A stretch of DNA of 64,000 nucleotides from Roseomonas sp. GTDB taxonomy: Bacteria; Pseudomonadota; Alphaproteobacteria; Acetobacterales; Acetobacteraceae. Positions 1 to 8,310 of the stretch are shown here, piece by piece. Within the stretch, counting starts at the first letter, position 1, and the number at the start of each line of letters is the position of its first letter. The stretch covers positions 124,001-188,000 of the forward strand of contig JADCER010000013.1 in the NCBI GenBank assembly GCA_020249925.1. Reading direction: 5' to 3'. Position numbers and translations under genes: made by a program. Under the pieces are notes generated by a model that searched no databases, was not told the origin of the DNA, and was given only the letters and a program-made list of their open reading frames with translations.

Positions 1-44
1 CGGTTGAAGAATTGCTGCGCCCCCCCGCGCGCAGCCGGAATTGA
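1..44 (+). CDS. 3' end of a gene entering from outside, possibly cvpA
   Basis: The third frame is open from the window edge and ends VEELLRPPARSRN then TGA at 42-44, eight bases before the purF ATG. In many proteobacteria the gene just before purF is cvpA, a small membrane protein, and a polar Pro/Arg-rich tail would fit its C-terminus. Only 13 codons are visible, so this rests on position more than on sequence. Confidence 0.3.
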   Translation, partial: VEELLRPPARSRN

Positions 45-52
45 GGTTACCC

Positions 53-1513
53 ATGCCGCTGCCCGCGCGATTTGAGGATGACAAGCCGCATGAGGAATGC
101 GGCGTCTTCGGCGTGTGGAATGGCGGTGATGCCGCTGCCCTCACGGCGCTTGGCCTGCATGCCTTGCAGCATCGCGGCCAGGAAGCCGCCGGCATTGTAA
201 CCTTGGATGAGGCCGGACTGTTTCATGCCCATAAGGGGCTTGGCCTTGTTGGCGATAACTTCGGGGAGGCCAAGGTTATTGCCTCGCTCCGCGGGCCGCA
301 TGCGGTGGGGCATAATCGCTATGCGACCACCGGTGAGACGGCTTTGCGCAATGTGCAGCCGCTTTATGCCGATTTTGAATTTGGCGGTTTTGCGGTCGCG
401 CATAATGGCAATCTGACCAATGCCTATGCGCTGAAGCGCGCGCTGGTGCGGCGCGGCTGCCTGTTCCAAAGCACCACGGATTCCGAGGTTTTCATCCATC
501 TGATCGCCATCAGCCTTTATTCCACCGTGATTGATCGGCTGATTGATGCGCTGAAGCAGGTGCAGGGCGCTTATTCGCTGGTTGCTTTGCATAATGGCGC
601 GTTGATTGGCGCGCGCGATCCGCTTGGCGTGCGCCCCCTTGTCTTGGGGCGTTTGGCCAATGGCGGGCTGGTTCTGGCATCAGAAACCTGCGCGCTGGAT
701 ATCGTGGGCGCGGAATTCGTGCGCGATATCGAAGCGGGCGAATTGGTGGTGATTGACGATACTGGGCTCCGCAGCATCAAGCCCTTCGCACGCACCGATA
801 GCCGCTTTTGCATTTTCGAATATATCTATTTCGCGCGGCCTGACAGCATGGTGGAAGGCACGCCGGTTTATGAAAGCCGCAAGCGCATCGGCGCGGAACT
901 CGCGCGCGAAAGCGCGGTGCCGGCTGATCTGGTGGTGCCCGTGCCTGATTCAGGTGTGCCGGCGGCCATGGGCTATGCTTCCGAAGCCGGCATACCGTTT
1001 GAGCTTGGCATCATCCGCAACCATTATGTCGGGCGCACCTTCATCGAACCCACAGATCAGATCCGCCATTTGGGCGTTAAGCTGAAGCACAGCGCCAATC
1101 GCGCCATGTTGCAGGGCAAGCGCGTGGTGCTGGTAGATGATTCCATTGTGCGCGGCACCACCAGCCGCAAGATCGTTGAAATGGTCCGCCAGGCAGGGGC
1201 GACGGAAGTGCATATGCGCGTCTCCTCCCCGCCCACCACGCATTCCTGCTATTACGGCATTGACACACCCGAACGTGCGCATCTGATGGCGGCCAAGCAT
1301 GACCTGGCCGAGATGGCGCGCATCATCGGCGTGGATAGCCTGGCTTTCATATCGCTCGATGGTCTTTATCGCGCGCTTGGGCAGCCGGCGCGCGATCCGC
1401 AAAAGCCGCATTTCTGCGACGCCTGCTTTACCGGTGACTATGCCATTCCTTTAACGGATTGGGCCGATAATGCAGACCGGCAGCTTTCCTTGCTGCAACC
1501 GGCGGGGCAATGA
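53..1513 (+). CDS. purF: Amidophosphoribosyltransferase (PurF)
   Basis: PurF transfers the glutamine amide nitrogen to PRPP, giving 5-phosphoribosylamine, the committed step of de novo purine synthesis in the cytosol. The 486-residue protein has the N-terminal nucleophile glutamine amidotransferase domain first; EECGVFG places the catalytic Cys at residue 16, to be exposed by removal of a short propeptide. The type I phosphoribosyltransferase domain follows, with the PRPP loop VVLVDDSIVRGTTSR near residues 357-371. ATG 53 is chosen over an in-frame TTG at 41 because GAGGTT sits just before it and the TTG overlaps the preceding stop. Its own stop overlaps the start of the next gene, which suggests translational coupling. 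Confidence 0.97.
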   Translation: MPLPARFEDDKPHEECGVFGVWNGGDAAALTALGLHALQHRGQEAAGIVTLDEAGLFHAHKGLGLVGDNFGEAKVIASLRGPHAVGHNRYATTGETALRNVQPLYADFEFGGFAVAHNGNLTNAYALKRALVRRGCLFQSTTDSEVFIHLIAISLYSTVIDRLIDALKQVQGAYSLVALHNGALIGARDPLGVRPLVLGRLANGGLVLASETCALDIVGAEFVRDIEAGELVVIDDTGLRSIKPFARTDSRFCIFEYIYFARPDSMVEGTPVYESRKRIGAELARESAVPADLVVPVPDSGVPAAMGYASEAGIPFELGIIRNHYVGRTFIEPTDQIRHLGVKLKHSANRAMLQGKRVVLVDDSIVRGTTSRKIVEMVRQAGATEVHMRVSSPPTTHSCYYGIDTPERAHLMAAKHDLAEMARIIGVDSLAFISLDGLYRALGQPARDPQKPHFCDACFTGDYAIPLTDWADNADRQLSLLQPAGQ

Positions 1514-2229
1514 TCATGACGGGACTGGAAGACCGGGTCGCACTGATTACCGGAGCATCACGCGGGATTGGCGCCGCGCTTGCCATTCATTTGGCAAAGC
1601 TTGGCGCGCAATGCGTGTTGGTGGCACGCACCCAAGGCGGGCTTGAAGAAGTGGATGACGCAATCCGCGCCGCCGGCGGCAAGCCCGCGACGCTGCTGCC
1701 CTTTGATCTGCAAAAGGCCGAGAGGGATATTGATATGATCGGGCCTTCCATTGTGGAACGCTTCGGTCGGCTGGATATTCTGGTGCATAATGCGGGGGCG
1801 TTGAACAAGCTGACGCCGGTTGCGCATATCGAACCGCGTGATTGGGCGGAAGTGATGGCGGTGAACCTCACCGCAAGTTGGCGGCTGATCCGCAGCTGCG
1901 ACCCGCCTTTGCGCGCTTCCGATGCGGGGCGCGCGGTATTTGTCACCAGCGGGCGAGTGCTGCGCCCACGCGCCTATTGGGGCATGTATGGTGCCTCCAA
2001 GGCGGGCACGGAACATCTGGTGATGACATGGGCGCAGGAGGTGGAAAACACGCCGCTTCGCGTCAATCTTGTTGATCCTGGGGTCGTGGCGACCAAAATG
2101 CGCGCCGCCGCCATGCCTGGGGAAGACCCCTCCACCCTGCCGCAACCCGCTGATGTCGCGCCTGGCATTGCGGCGCTCTGCCTGCCTTCTGAGACACGCC
2201 ATGGCGCGCGTGTATTGATCGGGGGATAG
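1510..2229 (+). CDS. Short-chain dehydrogenase/reductase (classical SDR)
   Basis: This is a 239-residue NAD(P)-dependent oxidoreductase of the classical SDR type. The cofactor motif TGASRGIG is at residues 14-21, the NAG motif (HNAGAL) near 95, and the catalytic Ser147, Tyr160 and Lys164 have canonical spacing. The start overlaps the purF stop (ATGA); a second ATG two codons on (1516) is an equally good start. SDRs are often annotated next to purF in alphaproteobacteria, but that does not define a substrate. It is short, and the last residues (ARVLIGG) match the usual SDR C-terminal strand, so it looks complete. The substrate is unknown. Confidence 0.9.
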   Translation: MIMTGLEDRVALITGASRGIGAALAIHLAKLGAQCVLVARTQGGLEEVDDAIRAAGGKPATLLPFDLQKAERDIDMIGPSIVERFGRLDILVHNAGALNKLTPVAHIEPRDWAEVMAVNLTASWRLIRSCDPPLRASDAGRAVFVTSGRVLRPRAYWGMYGASKAGTEHLVMTWAQEVENTPLRVNLVDPGVVATKMRAAAMPGEDPSTLPQPADVAPGIAALCLPSETRHGARVLIGG

Positions 2230-2236
2230 CCGCATC

Positions 2237-4330
2237 ATGACGTTTCCGCGCCGGTTGCTTCTAAGCCTACCGTTGCTGCTTCCCGGTGCGGCCATTGCGC
2301 AAACCGCGTCATCTCAGGCCGCGCGCATCACCGCCGGCAAGGCCGCCATCGCCGCCGCCAATGGGGCGCGCTGGGCGGAAGCGGATACCTATGCCGCCGC
2401 TGCCGATCCCTTGGTCCCGAAAATCGTGCTGTGGATGCGCCTCACGCATCGCACCGCACCTGCCACGGCGGCTGAACTTGTCGGCTTTTTGCGCGACAAT
2501 CCGGATTGGCCCTTGGCAGATACCATCGCGCGCCGCGCAGAGGCCGCCTTCGGTGGGCCAGCCGATGATGCGCTGGTGATAACGCATTTCAACACCTTTC
2601 CGGCACGCACGCTTTCTGGCGCGCTGCGTCATGCGGAGGCTCTGGCGCGCAGCATCCCGGCCAGCCCCAGTCAATCGCAAGCCTCCAATTTGTTGGATAT
2701 GGTCCGGCGTGGTCCCGACCAGGCGCGCACAGCCCCGGCACGACCGGATGCCGAAGTGGCCACCGATGCTGATGGTGAAGCAGGTGCCCGACGTGCGCTT
2801 CGTCGCGCTTGGGTGGAAGCACCAGGCGATGCCGCGGCTGAGACCAGGATCATGGCACAGTTTGGCCGCTTGCTGACGGCCGATGATCATCAACAACGTT
2901 TTGATCGCCTGTTTTTCGCGCGCGATATGGAAGGCGCCCAGCGTGCGCTGGAGCGGATGAGCGGCGTGGCGCGCGCATCAGGCCAAATGCGCATGCGAAT
3001 GGCGGGGGAGCCGGAGGATTCGCAAATTCTGTTGCGCCCGCTTGATCTTGGCTGGGCCTATGAAAGGGCGAGGCTGCTGCGCCGTCGTGACAGGGATGCC
3101 GATGCCGTCGCAAGCTGGATCGTGGCGGAACCCTTCCAGACGGAACTGCCCACCGAAATCGCGCGCATAATCTGGGCGGAACGACAGATCCTGGCGCGCA
3201 AGCTTTTGCGCCTTAACAATGCAAAGGATGCGCATCGCATCGCGGCGTTTCATGGCCAACCCCTGGGCAGTGAAGGTCGGCAGGAAGCGGAATTCCTGGC
3301 GGGCTTTATCGCGCTCCGCTTCCTGAATGACCCTGTTCTGGCGCAGCGGCATTTTGTTGCCATGGCGCTTGGTACGCGTTCCGTCATTACCCGCGCCCGC
3401 GCCTTTTATTGGGAAGGCCGCGCGCTGGCGGCGCGCGGCGCCCATACCGCCGCGCGGGAACGCTACGCATCGGCGGCGCAATTGCCGACAGCTTTTTATG
3501 GCCAGCTTGCCGCACTCACGATGGGCCAAAGCCAGGAAGCGCTGGACCAGCGACTGCGCGCGTTGCAAACGCCGCAAATTGATCAAAGGCGCGCGCAGGA
3601 TTTTGCACAACGCGAATTGGCCCGCGTGGTGACCACGCTGGCAGAACTTGGCGATACACGCCGCACGCGGGTTTTCCTGCTGCGCTTGCGGACGGTTTCA
3701 GCTGATTCGCAAGACAGGTTGCTGACGGTGCGGCTGGCCAATCATATTGGCCGACCAGATCACGCCGTATGGGTCGCGCGGGCTTCGGCGATTGAAGGCG
3801 ATGTCCTATTGCCGGAAGGCTGGCCGACACCCTTCCGCCTACCTGTCACGTCGCCCGAACCTGCCTTCATCTTTTCGGTCACACGACAGGAAAGCAATTT
3901 CGACACCGAAGCGGTCAGCAGCGCCAATGCGCGCGGGCTGATGCAATTGCTGCCCGCCACCGCACAGACTGTCGCGCGCCGGCTTGGCATTAACTTCCGC
4001 GTGGATATGCTGACCGCCGATCCGCAAACGAATATCAAGCTCGGGGCGGCCTATCTGGATGAAATGCTTGGGCGCTTTGAAGGATCGCTGGTGATGGCGT
4101 CGGCGGCCTATAATGCCGGGCCGCGGCGCGTGGATGAATGGCTTGTGACCTATGGCAATCCTCTGCGCGGGGAGCGTGATCTGCTCGATTGGATGGAAAT
4201 GATTCCCTTTGCGGAGACGCGCAATTACGTGCAGCGCATTGTGGAAGGTGCCGTGATTTACCGCGCGCGCCAGAACCCGCCCGCCACTGCGCCGCACCCC
4301 ATGGCAAGCTGGCTTGCCAGCGCGAAGTAG
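2237..4330 (+). CDS. slt: Soluble lytic murein transglycosylase (Slt70 type)
   Basis: This periplasmic enzyme cleaves the glycan strands of peptidoglycan, leaving 1,6-anhydromuramic ends. The 697-residue protein starts with a Sec signal peptide (about residues 1-21, ending AIAQ). A long helical superhelix region rich in Ala and Arg follows, then a C-terminal SLT domain from about residue 535. TRQESNF puts the catalytic Glu at residue 552, and GLMQLLPATA and SAAYNAGPRRV are the expected family motifs. It lies seven bases after the SDR gene and five before pgpA, in an apparent operon. The size is typical of Slt70 proteins. Confidence 0.93.
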   Translation: MTFPRRLLLSLPLLLPGAAIAQTASSQAARITAGKAAIAAANGARWAEADTYAAAADPLVPKIVLWMRLTHRTAPATAAELVGFLRDNPDWPLADTIARRAEAAFGGPADDALVITHFNTFPARTLSGALRHAEALARSIPASPSQSQASNLLDMVRRGPDQARTAPARPDAEVATDADGEAGARRALRRAWVEAPGDAAAETRIMAQFGRLLTADDHQQRFDRLFFARDMEGAQRALERMSGVARASGQMRMRMAGEPEDSQILLRPLDLGWAYERARLLRRRDRDADAVASWIVAEPFQTELPTEIARIIWAERQILARKLLRLNNAKDAHRIAAFHGQPLGSEGRQEAEFLAGFIALRFLNDPVLAQRHFVAMALGTRSVITRARAFYWEGRALAARGAHTAARERYASAAQLPTAFYGQLAALTMGQSQEALDQRLRALQTPQIDQRRAQDFAQRELARVVTTLAELGDTRRTRVFLLRLRTVSADSQDRLLTVRLANHIGRPDHAVWVARASAIEGDVLLPEGWPTPFRLPVTSPEPAFIFSVTRQESNFDTEAVSSANARGLMQLLPATAQTVARRLGINFRVDMLTADPQTNIKLGAAYLDEMLGRFEGSLVMASAAYNAGPRRVDEWLVTYGNPLRGERDLLDWMEMIPFAETRNYVQRIVEGAVIYRARQNPPATAPHPMASWLASAK

Positions 4331-4334
4331 GCAC

Positions 4335-4784
4335 ATGAAGCTGCCCTTGCTGGTTGCGACGATGGGCGGCATTGGCCGGCTGAAACCGGCACCCGGCACT
4401 TGGGGGTCCTTGGTGGTTTTGCCGCTCGCATTACTCGGGCCGGTTCCCGCTTTGCTGCTTGCCCTGCTGGTGACAATTGTCGGTTTTTACGCGGTGAGCG
4501 CTGTGCTGCGTGATGCACCCGATCAAGACCCCGGATGGATTGTGGTGGATGAAGCAGCCGGCATGTTGCTGGCACTGGCGGGCTTGAGTGTGGGTGCCAG
4601 CATTTGGGGCGTGCTGATCGCCTTCGGCCTGTTCCGGGTTTTTGATATCTTCAAACCATGGCCGATATCCTGGGCGGATCAGCAAAAGGGCGCCTTTGGT
4701 GTCATGCTGGATGATATTGTCGCGGGCGCGCTGGTGGCGGCGGCGCTAATGCTGGCGCGCCCCCTTTTGCCGGGAGTGATCTGA
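4335..4784 (+). CDS. pgpA: Phosphatidylglycerophosphatase A
   Basis: PgpA removes the phosphate from phosphatidylglycerophosphate, the last step of phosphatidylglycerol synthesis, at the inner membrane. The 149-residue product has the family N-terminus GIGRLKPAPGTWGSL and the acidic motif IVVDEAAGMLLAL, with three or four hydrophobic segments (VVLPLALLGPVPALLLALLV and similar). Near the C-terminus GVMLDDIVAGALVAA matches the conserved ends of PgpA proteins. ATG 4335 is used; an in-frame TTG further upstream would overlap the slt coding end. PgsA, the enzyme just before it in the pathway, is encoded at 13.9 kb. Confidence 0.92.
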   Translation: MKLPLLVATMGGIGRLKPAPGTWGSLVVLPLALLGPVPALLLALLVTIVGFYAVSAVLRDAPDQDPGWIVVDEAAGMLLALAGLSVGASIWGVLIAFGLFRVFDIFKPWPISWADQQKGAFGVMLDDIVAGALVAAALMLARPLLPGVI

Positions 4785-4787
4785 ACC

Positions 4788-5282
4788 ATGCTACCCGATG
4801 CAACACTGGATCAGGCGCGCGGTTTGCTGACGCAGATGGATGCCAAGGGCATGACCTTGGCCACGGCGGAATCCTGCACTGGTGGGCTGATTGCAGCAGC
4901 GCTGACGGCAATTGCGGGTTCATCTTCCGTGGTGATGGCGGGCTTTGTGACTTACGCGAATGACGCCAAGCAGAAGATGGTCGGTGTGCGCAGCGAAACC
5001 CTGGCGGCGCATGGCGCGGTCAGTGAAGACGTGGCGCGCCAAATGGCCGAAGGCGCGCGGGCGCGTGCGGGTGTTTCACTCGCCCTTTCCTGCACCGGCA
5101 TTGCGGGGCCAGGTGGCGCCACGCTGGGCAAGCCAGTGGGGCTGGTATTCATCGGCTGCGCGCGTGAAGGCGCGCCAACCTTGGTGGAACGCCATGTCTT
5201 CCCAGGTGATCGCGCGGCAGTGCGCGCGGCGACGGTGGCGGCGGCGCTTGACCTTGCCGCGCGGCGTATCGCGGAAGTCTGA
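4788..5282 (+). CDS. pncC: Nicotinamide-nucleotide amidohydrolase (CinA C-terminal domain protein)
   Basis: This 164-residue protein consists only of the CinA C-terminal domain. The known activity of the family is deamidation of nicotinamide mononucleotide to nicotinic acid mononucleotide, which recycles pyridine nucleotides. The motifs TAESCTGGLIAAALT (around residue 25) and SCTGIAGPGGA (around residue 100) are the family signatures. The N-terminal MoCF-like domain of full CinA proteins is absent, as usual for the stand-alone form. It starts three bases after pgpA and closes the 0-5.3 kb run of closely spaced genes. Confidence 0.9.
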   Translation: MLPDATLDQARGLLTQMDAKGMTLATAESCTGGLIAAALTAIAGSSSVVMAGFVTYANDAKQKMVGVRSETLAAHGAVSEDVARQMAEGARARAGVSLALSCTGIAGPGGATLGKPVGLVFIGCAREGAPTLVERHVFPGDRAAVRAATVAAALDLAARRIAEV

Positions 5283-5421
5283 TCACCCGCTTGCGGCGCG
5301 GCCATACTGGTCGCAGGATACGCACAACACAGAATAAGTGGGGGAAGGTCAGGGCTTGGGTGCGCTGTGCGCTCAGCCATTCCTCTGCTGGTGCTGTGCG
5401 ACACCGAATGAGGAGACTTCC

Positions 5422-5760
5422 ATGGCAGCCCCACCCTCTGCGCGCCGCGACCGCATCAATCCGGATTTCCCGAAGCTGGTGGAGATGACCCACCAATATG
5501 TCTATGGCGATGTCTGGGAACGCCCACAGCTTTCCAAGCGCGACCGTTCCATGGTGACGATTGCAGCCCTTGTCGCCATGGGCTGGCAGGATCAATTGAA
5601 CAGCCATATCGGGCGCGGCCTGACCAATGGCCTGTCGCGTGAGGAAATTGCTGAGATCATCACGCATCTTTCCATGTATTCCGGCTGGCCCTCTGCGATG
5701 ACGGCAGCGCATGTCGCCGTTGATGTGTTTGAAGCGCAGGACCAGGCAAAGAAGGGCTGA
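5422..5760 (+). CDS. Carboxymuconolactone decarboxylase-like protein without cysteines
   Basis: The 112-residue protein belongs to the CMD/AhpD-like all-helical superfamily. The core KRDRSMVTIAALVAMGW, the helix HIGRGLTNGLSREEIAEIITHLSMYSG and the final AAHVAVDVF are recognisable. It has no cysteine, so the CxxC redox pair of AhpD is missing and a peroxidase role is unlikely; it resembles the PcaC (4-carboxymuconolactone decarboxylase) side of the family. ATG 5422 is chosen because AGGAG lies seven bases upstream; longer in-frame starts lack this and add an unlike, Cys-rich leader. It probably heads an operon with the next dehydrogenase, which starts four bases after its stop. The substrate is unknown. 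Confidence 0.85.
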   Translation: MAAPPSARRDRINPDFPKLVEMTHQYVYGDVWERPQLSKRDRSMVTIAALVAMGWQDQLNSHIGRGLTNGLSREEIAEIITHLSMYSGWPSAMTAAHVAVDVFEAQDQAKKG

Positions 5761-5764
5761 TGCC

Positions 5765-6700
5765 ATGAAAATCGGGTTCATCGGCCTTGGCACCATGGGT
5801 GCCTTCATGGCGGCCAATCTGCAAAAGGCCGGCTATCAACTGGTGGTGCATGATATTCGCCGCGAAGCCGGCGCCAATCGGCTAGCTGCAGGCGCCACTT
5901 GGGCGGAAACGCCCAAGGCGGTGGCCGAGCAATGCGAAGTGATCTTCACCTCTCTGCCTGGCCCCAAGGAAGTGGAGCCGGTGATTTTCGGCGCCGATGG
6001 CATCCTAGCCGGCGTACAAAAGGGCGCGGCCTATTTCGATCTTTCCACCAATTCCCAGGCGCTGATGAGGCGCATGGCCGAAGCGTTGGCGACCAAGGGC
6101 GCTTATGGTTTTGATGCGCCTGTCAGCGGTGGCCCGAAGGGGGCGGAGACAGGCAAGCTCGCCATTTGGGTCGGCGGCGACAAGGACGTTTTCGATAAAT
6201 ACAAGAAGGTGCTGGACGCTTTTGGTGACCAGGCGGCCTATATCGGCCCGATCGGTACCGCGACGGTGGCAAAGCTTGTGCATAATATGGCGGGCTATGC
6301 GATTCAAACCGCGATGGCGGAAGTGTTTTCCATGGGCGTGAAGGCGGGCATGGACCCGCTTGATCTCTGGAAAGCCGTGCGCCAGGGCGCGCTCGGGCGC
6401 AAGCGCACTTTTGATCGCATCACGGATCAATTCCTGGTGGATAAATATGACCCGCCCGCCTTTGCGCTGAAGCTTGCGCATAAGGATGTTACGCTGGCGG
6501 TGACGATGGGCCGCGAATTGAATGTGCCGATGCGGCTTTGCAATCTGACGCTGGAAGAAATGAATGAGGCGCTGAATCGCGGCTGGGAAAACCTGGACAG
6601 CCGCGTGCCGATGAAGCTGCAATTGGAACGCGCGGTTGTGGCGATCAAATGCGATCCGGCGGCGGTGCAGGCCGTGTTTGATGCGGATAAGGCGCAGTAA
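5765..6700 (+). CDS. 3-hydroxyisobutyrate dehydrogenase-like beta-hydroxyacid dehydrogenase
   Basis: This 311-residue NAD(P)-dependent oxidoreductase of the 6-phosphogluconate/3-hydroxyisobutyrate dehydrogenase superfamily begins with the dinucleotide-binding motif GFIGLGTMG (residues 4-12). The substrate motif DAPVSGGPKGAETG is near residue 120, and the catalytic Lys170 lies in AKLVHNMAGY with Asn174 four residues later. Family members oxidise or reduce beta-hydroxyacids such as 3-hydroxyisobutyrate, tartronate semialdehyde or related compounds; residues do not decide which. ATG 5765 gives the glycine-rich strand at the N-terminus and is preceded by the CMD stop. It sits inside an apparent catabolic module. 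Confidence 0.9.
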   Translation: MKIGFIGLGTMGAFMAANLQKAGYQLVVHDIRREAGANRLAAGATWAETPKAVAEQCEVIFTSLPGPKEVEPVIFGADGILAGVQKGAAYFDLSTNSQALMRRMAEALATKGAYGFDAPVSGGPKGAETGKLAIWVGGDKDVFDKYKKVLDAFGDQAAYIGPIGTATVAKLVHNMAGYAIQTAMAEVFSMGVKAGMDPLDLWKAVRQGALGRKRTFDRITDQFLVDKYDPPAFALKLAHKDVTLAVTMGRELNVPMRLCNLTLEEMNEALNRGWENLDSRVPMKLQLERAVVAIKCDPAAVQAVFDADKAQ

Positions 6701-6752
6701 CTGACACGGATCATGGTCTGGGCATGCAACCCATCAAGCAGGAGCATATGGC

Positions 6753-7547
6753 ATGACTGAACCCGAATACCGCGTCTACGCGCTGCGTTACGCCATGCGC
6801 GATGCCAAGCGCGCCGAGCATTTCATCGGCGGTGACCCGCATGATGCACCGATGCCGATGGATTACTTCGTCTGGGCGGCAGTGAATGAAGATCGCGCCG
6901 TGATCATTGATACCGGCTTCACGGCAGAGGTCGCAGCCAAGCGGAAGCGCAACTATTTGCGTTGCCCAATCGAAAGCCTGAAGCTGATCGGCGTTGATCC
7001 GGACAAGGTCGAAGATGTGGTGATTTCTCATCTCCATTACGACCACGTCGGCAGCTTCCATAAATTCGCCAAGGCCAGGTTCCATTTGCAGGAGCCGGAA
7101 ATGCAGTATGCGACCGGGCGCTACATGAAATACCCAAAACTCCGCCATTCTTTCGAGGTGGAGGATGTGGTCGGCATGGTGCAGATGAATTTCGCCGAAC
7201 GCGTCGTGTTCCATAATGGCGATGCGGAAGTGGCGCCGGGCATTACTGTGCATGCCTGTGGCGGGCATTCCATGGGGCTGCAATGCGTGCGCGTGAATAC
7301 GGCGCGCGGGCGTGTGGTGCTCGCTTCCGATGTCACGCATTTCTATGAGAATATGGAAGCCGGCCGCCCCTTCACCACTGCATTTCATATTGGCGAAATG
7401 CTGGAAGGTTTTGATAAGCTTCGCGCCCTGGCACCCAGCCCGAAGCACATCGTACCGGGCCATGACCCAGAGGTGATGCGCCGCTATCCGGCACTGCCGG
7501 GGCGGGAAGGCATTGTCGTGGAATTGCACCGCGAACCAACGCAATAA
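6753..7547 (+). CDS. Metallo-beta-lactamase fold hydrolase, N-acyl homoserine lactonase family
   Basis: The 264-residue protein carries the zinc motif HLHYDH at residues 93-98, a further conserved GGHSMG, LASDVTHFYEN and a final PGHDPEV, in the order seen in AHL-lactonase (AttM/AiiA-like) members of the metallo-beta-lactamase superfamily. Such enzymes hydrolyse lactones, but many relatives annotated as AHL lactonases act on other esters or lactones. Here the neighbours (CMD-like protein, hydroxyacid dehydrogenase, Bug remnant) make catabolism of a lactone or enol-lactone at least as likely as quorum quenching. GGAG at about 6741 sets the start. No signal peptide, so cytosolic. Confidence 0.87.
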   Translation: MTEPEYRVYALRYAMRDAKRAEHFIGGDPHDAPMPMDYFVWAAVNEDRAVIIDTGFTAEVAAKRKRNYLRCPIESLKLIGVDPDKVEDVVISHLHYDHVGSFHKFAKARFHLQEPEMQYATGRYMKYPKLRHSFEVEDVVGMVQMNFAERVVFHNGDAEVAPGITVHACGGHSMGLQCVRVNTARGRVVLASDVTHFYENMEAGRPFTTAFHIGEMLEGFDKLRALAPSPKHIVPGHDPEVMRRYPALPGREGIVVELHREPTQ

Positions 7548-7799
7548 GGAAGGGAGGTCAGCATCATCAACCTCACCCGCTACGACACGCTGATCGCCAC
7601 GCTCGCGGCGCCCATTGCGCAGGCGCTACACCGGGCAATGGTTGGCGCGGCGCGCGACAAGGAGTACGGCGAAAAGCTGATCCCTCTCGGGTTCACCGCC
7701 ATTTCGGATGACACGCCGGAAGGCTTCACGGAATTTGTGCGCAGCCAGGATCGCGTTTGGCGCGACCTGGTGGAAATCTCCGGCGCCAAATTGGATTAA
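7548..7799 (+). pseudogene. 3' remnant of a Bug/TTT substrate-binding receptor gene
   Basis: After the TAA of the lactonase-like gene the same frame stays open for 83 codons to TAA 7797-7799. The end is typical of Bug (TctC-like) receptors: APIAQALHRAMVG, then KLIPLGFTAISDDTPEGF, then RDLVEISGAKLD, matching the final helices in which position-specific Gly and Phe residues recur. There is no ATG, GTG or TTG at a sensible place; GGGAGG at 7552-7557 is followed by ATC codons instead. The N-terminal two thirds of a receptor (signal peptide and first lobe) are missing. A small expressed protein with an odd start cannot be excluded. Confidence 0.6.
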
Positions 7800-7820
7800 T
7801 CGCATCAAGGGAGAAAAGCG

Positions 7821-8147
7821 ATGCTCTATGAACTTCGTATCTATCACTGCCAACCTGGGCGCCTGCCCGATCTGATGAAACGGTTTGACACCATCACGCT
7901 GAAGCTTTGGGACAAGCACGGCATTCGCCAGGCGGGTTTCTGGACCACGCTGATCGGCGATTCCAACCACAGCCTGACCTATATGGTGGCGTGGAATTCG
8001 CTTGCAGAGCGTGAGGAAAAATGGGCGAAGTTCCAGGCCGATCCGGATTGGATCAAGGCGCGCGCAGAAACCGAAGCGAATGGCCCGCTGCTGACGAAAG
8101 TGACGAATGAGATTCTTCAGCCGACATCCTTCTCGTCGGTGAAGTAA
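7821..8147 (+). CDS. NIPSNAP family protein
   Basis: The 108-residue product starts MLYELRIYHCQPGRLPDLMKRF, the hallmark beta-strand and helix of NIPSNAP (ferredoxin-like alpha/beta barrel) proteins, and continues with GFWTTLIGDSNHSLTYMVAW and LAEREEKWAKFQADPDW. No catalytic function is established for bacterial NIPSNAP proteins; single-domain forms are common beside Bug receptors and catabolic genes in Acetobacteraceae and Burkholderiales. GGGAG precedes the ATG. It is the last + gene of the 5.4-8.1 kb module and converges on prfC. Confidence 0.88.
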   Translation: MLYELRIYHCQPGRLPDLMKRFDTITLKLWDKHGIRQAGFWTTLIGDSNHSLTYMVAWNSLAEREEKWAKFQADPDWIKARAETEANGPLLTKVTNEILQPTSFSSVK

Positions 8148-8271
8148 GAACTACGCACGCCAAAGGCGGGCGAGCGCCCAAATGGGCGCCGCCGCTTATG
8201 CAGCGAAGCCAAGCGCGCGGATGCGCGCGCCGGCGTCTGAGGGCGGATCGGTCACGACGTGCCAGAGATAA

Positions 8272-8310
8272 CGCAAGCCAAAGGCTTGCGGGGGAAGGAT
8301 TACTTCCCCC
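8272..8310 (-). terminator. Tandem hairpins at the prfC 3' end
   Basis: A perfect 8-bp stem (CGCAAGCC, loop AAA, GGCTTGCG; 8272-8290) abuts a second 8-bp stem (GGGGGAAG, loop GATTA, CTTCCCCC; 8290-8310). The second stem includes the last codons of prfC. Read on the minus strand, the first hairpin is followed by TTATCT, a weak U-run. This is a plausible terminator for prfC and perhaps for the converging NIPSNAP gene. The rest of 8148-8271 holds a further short stem (GCGCCC/GGGCGC at 8174-8189) and no gene that I can support. Confidence 0.45.

Noticed and set aside
8174-8256. Short GC-rich repeats and a minus-strand frame ending ARIRALGFAA after the NIPSNAP gene
   Set aside because: The only stems are short, and the frame has no start outside the prfC shadow; no repeat family or gene could be supported.
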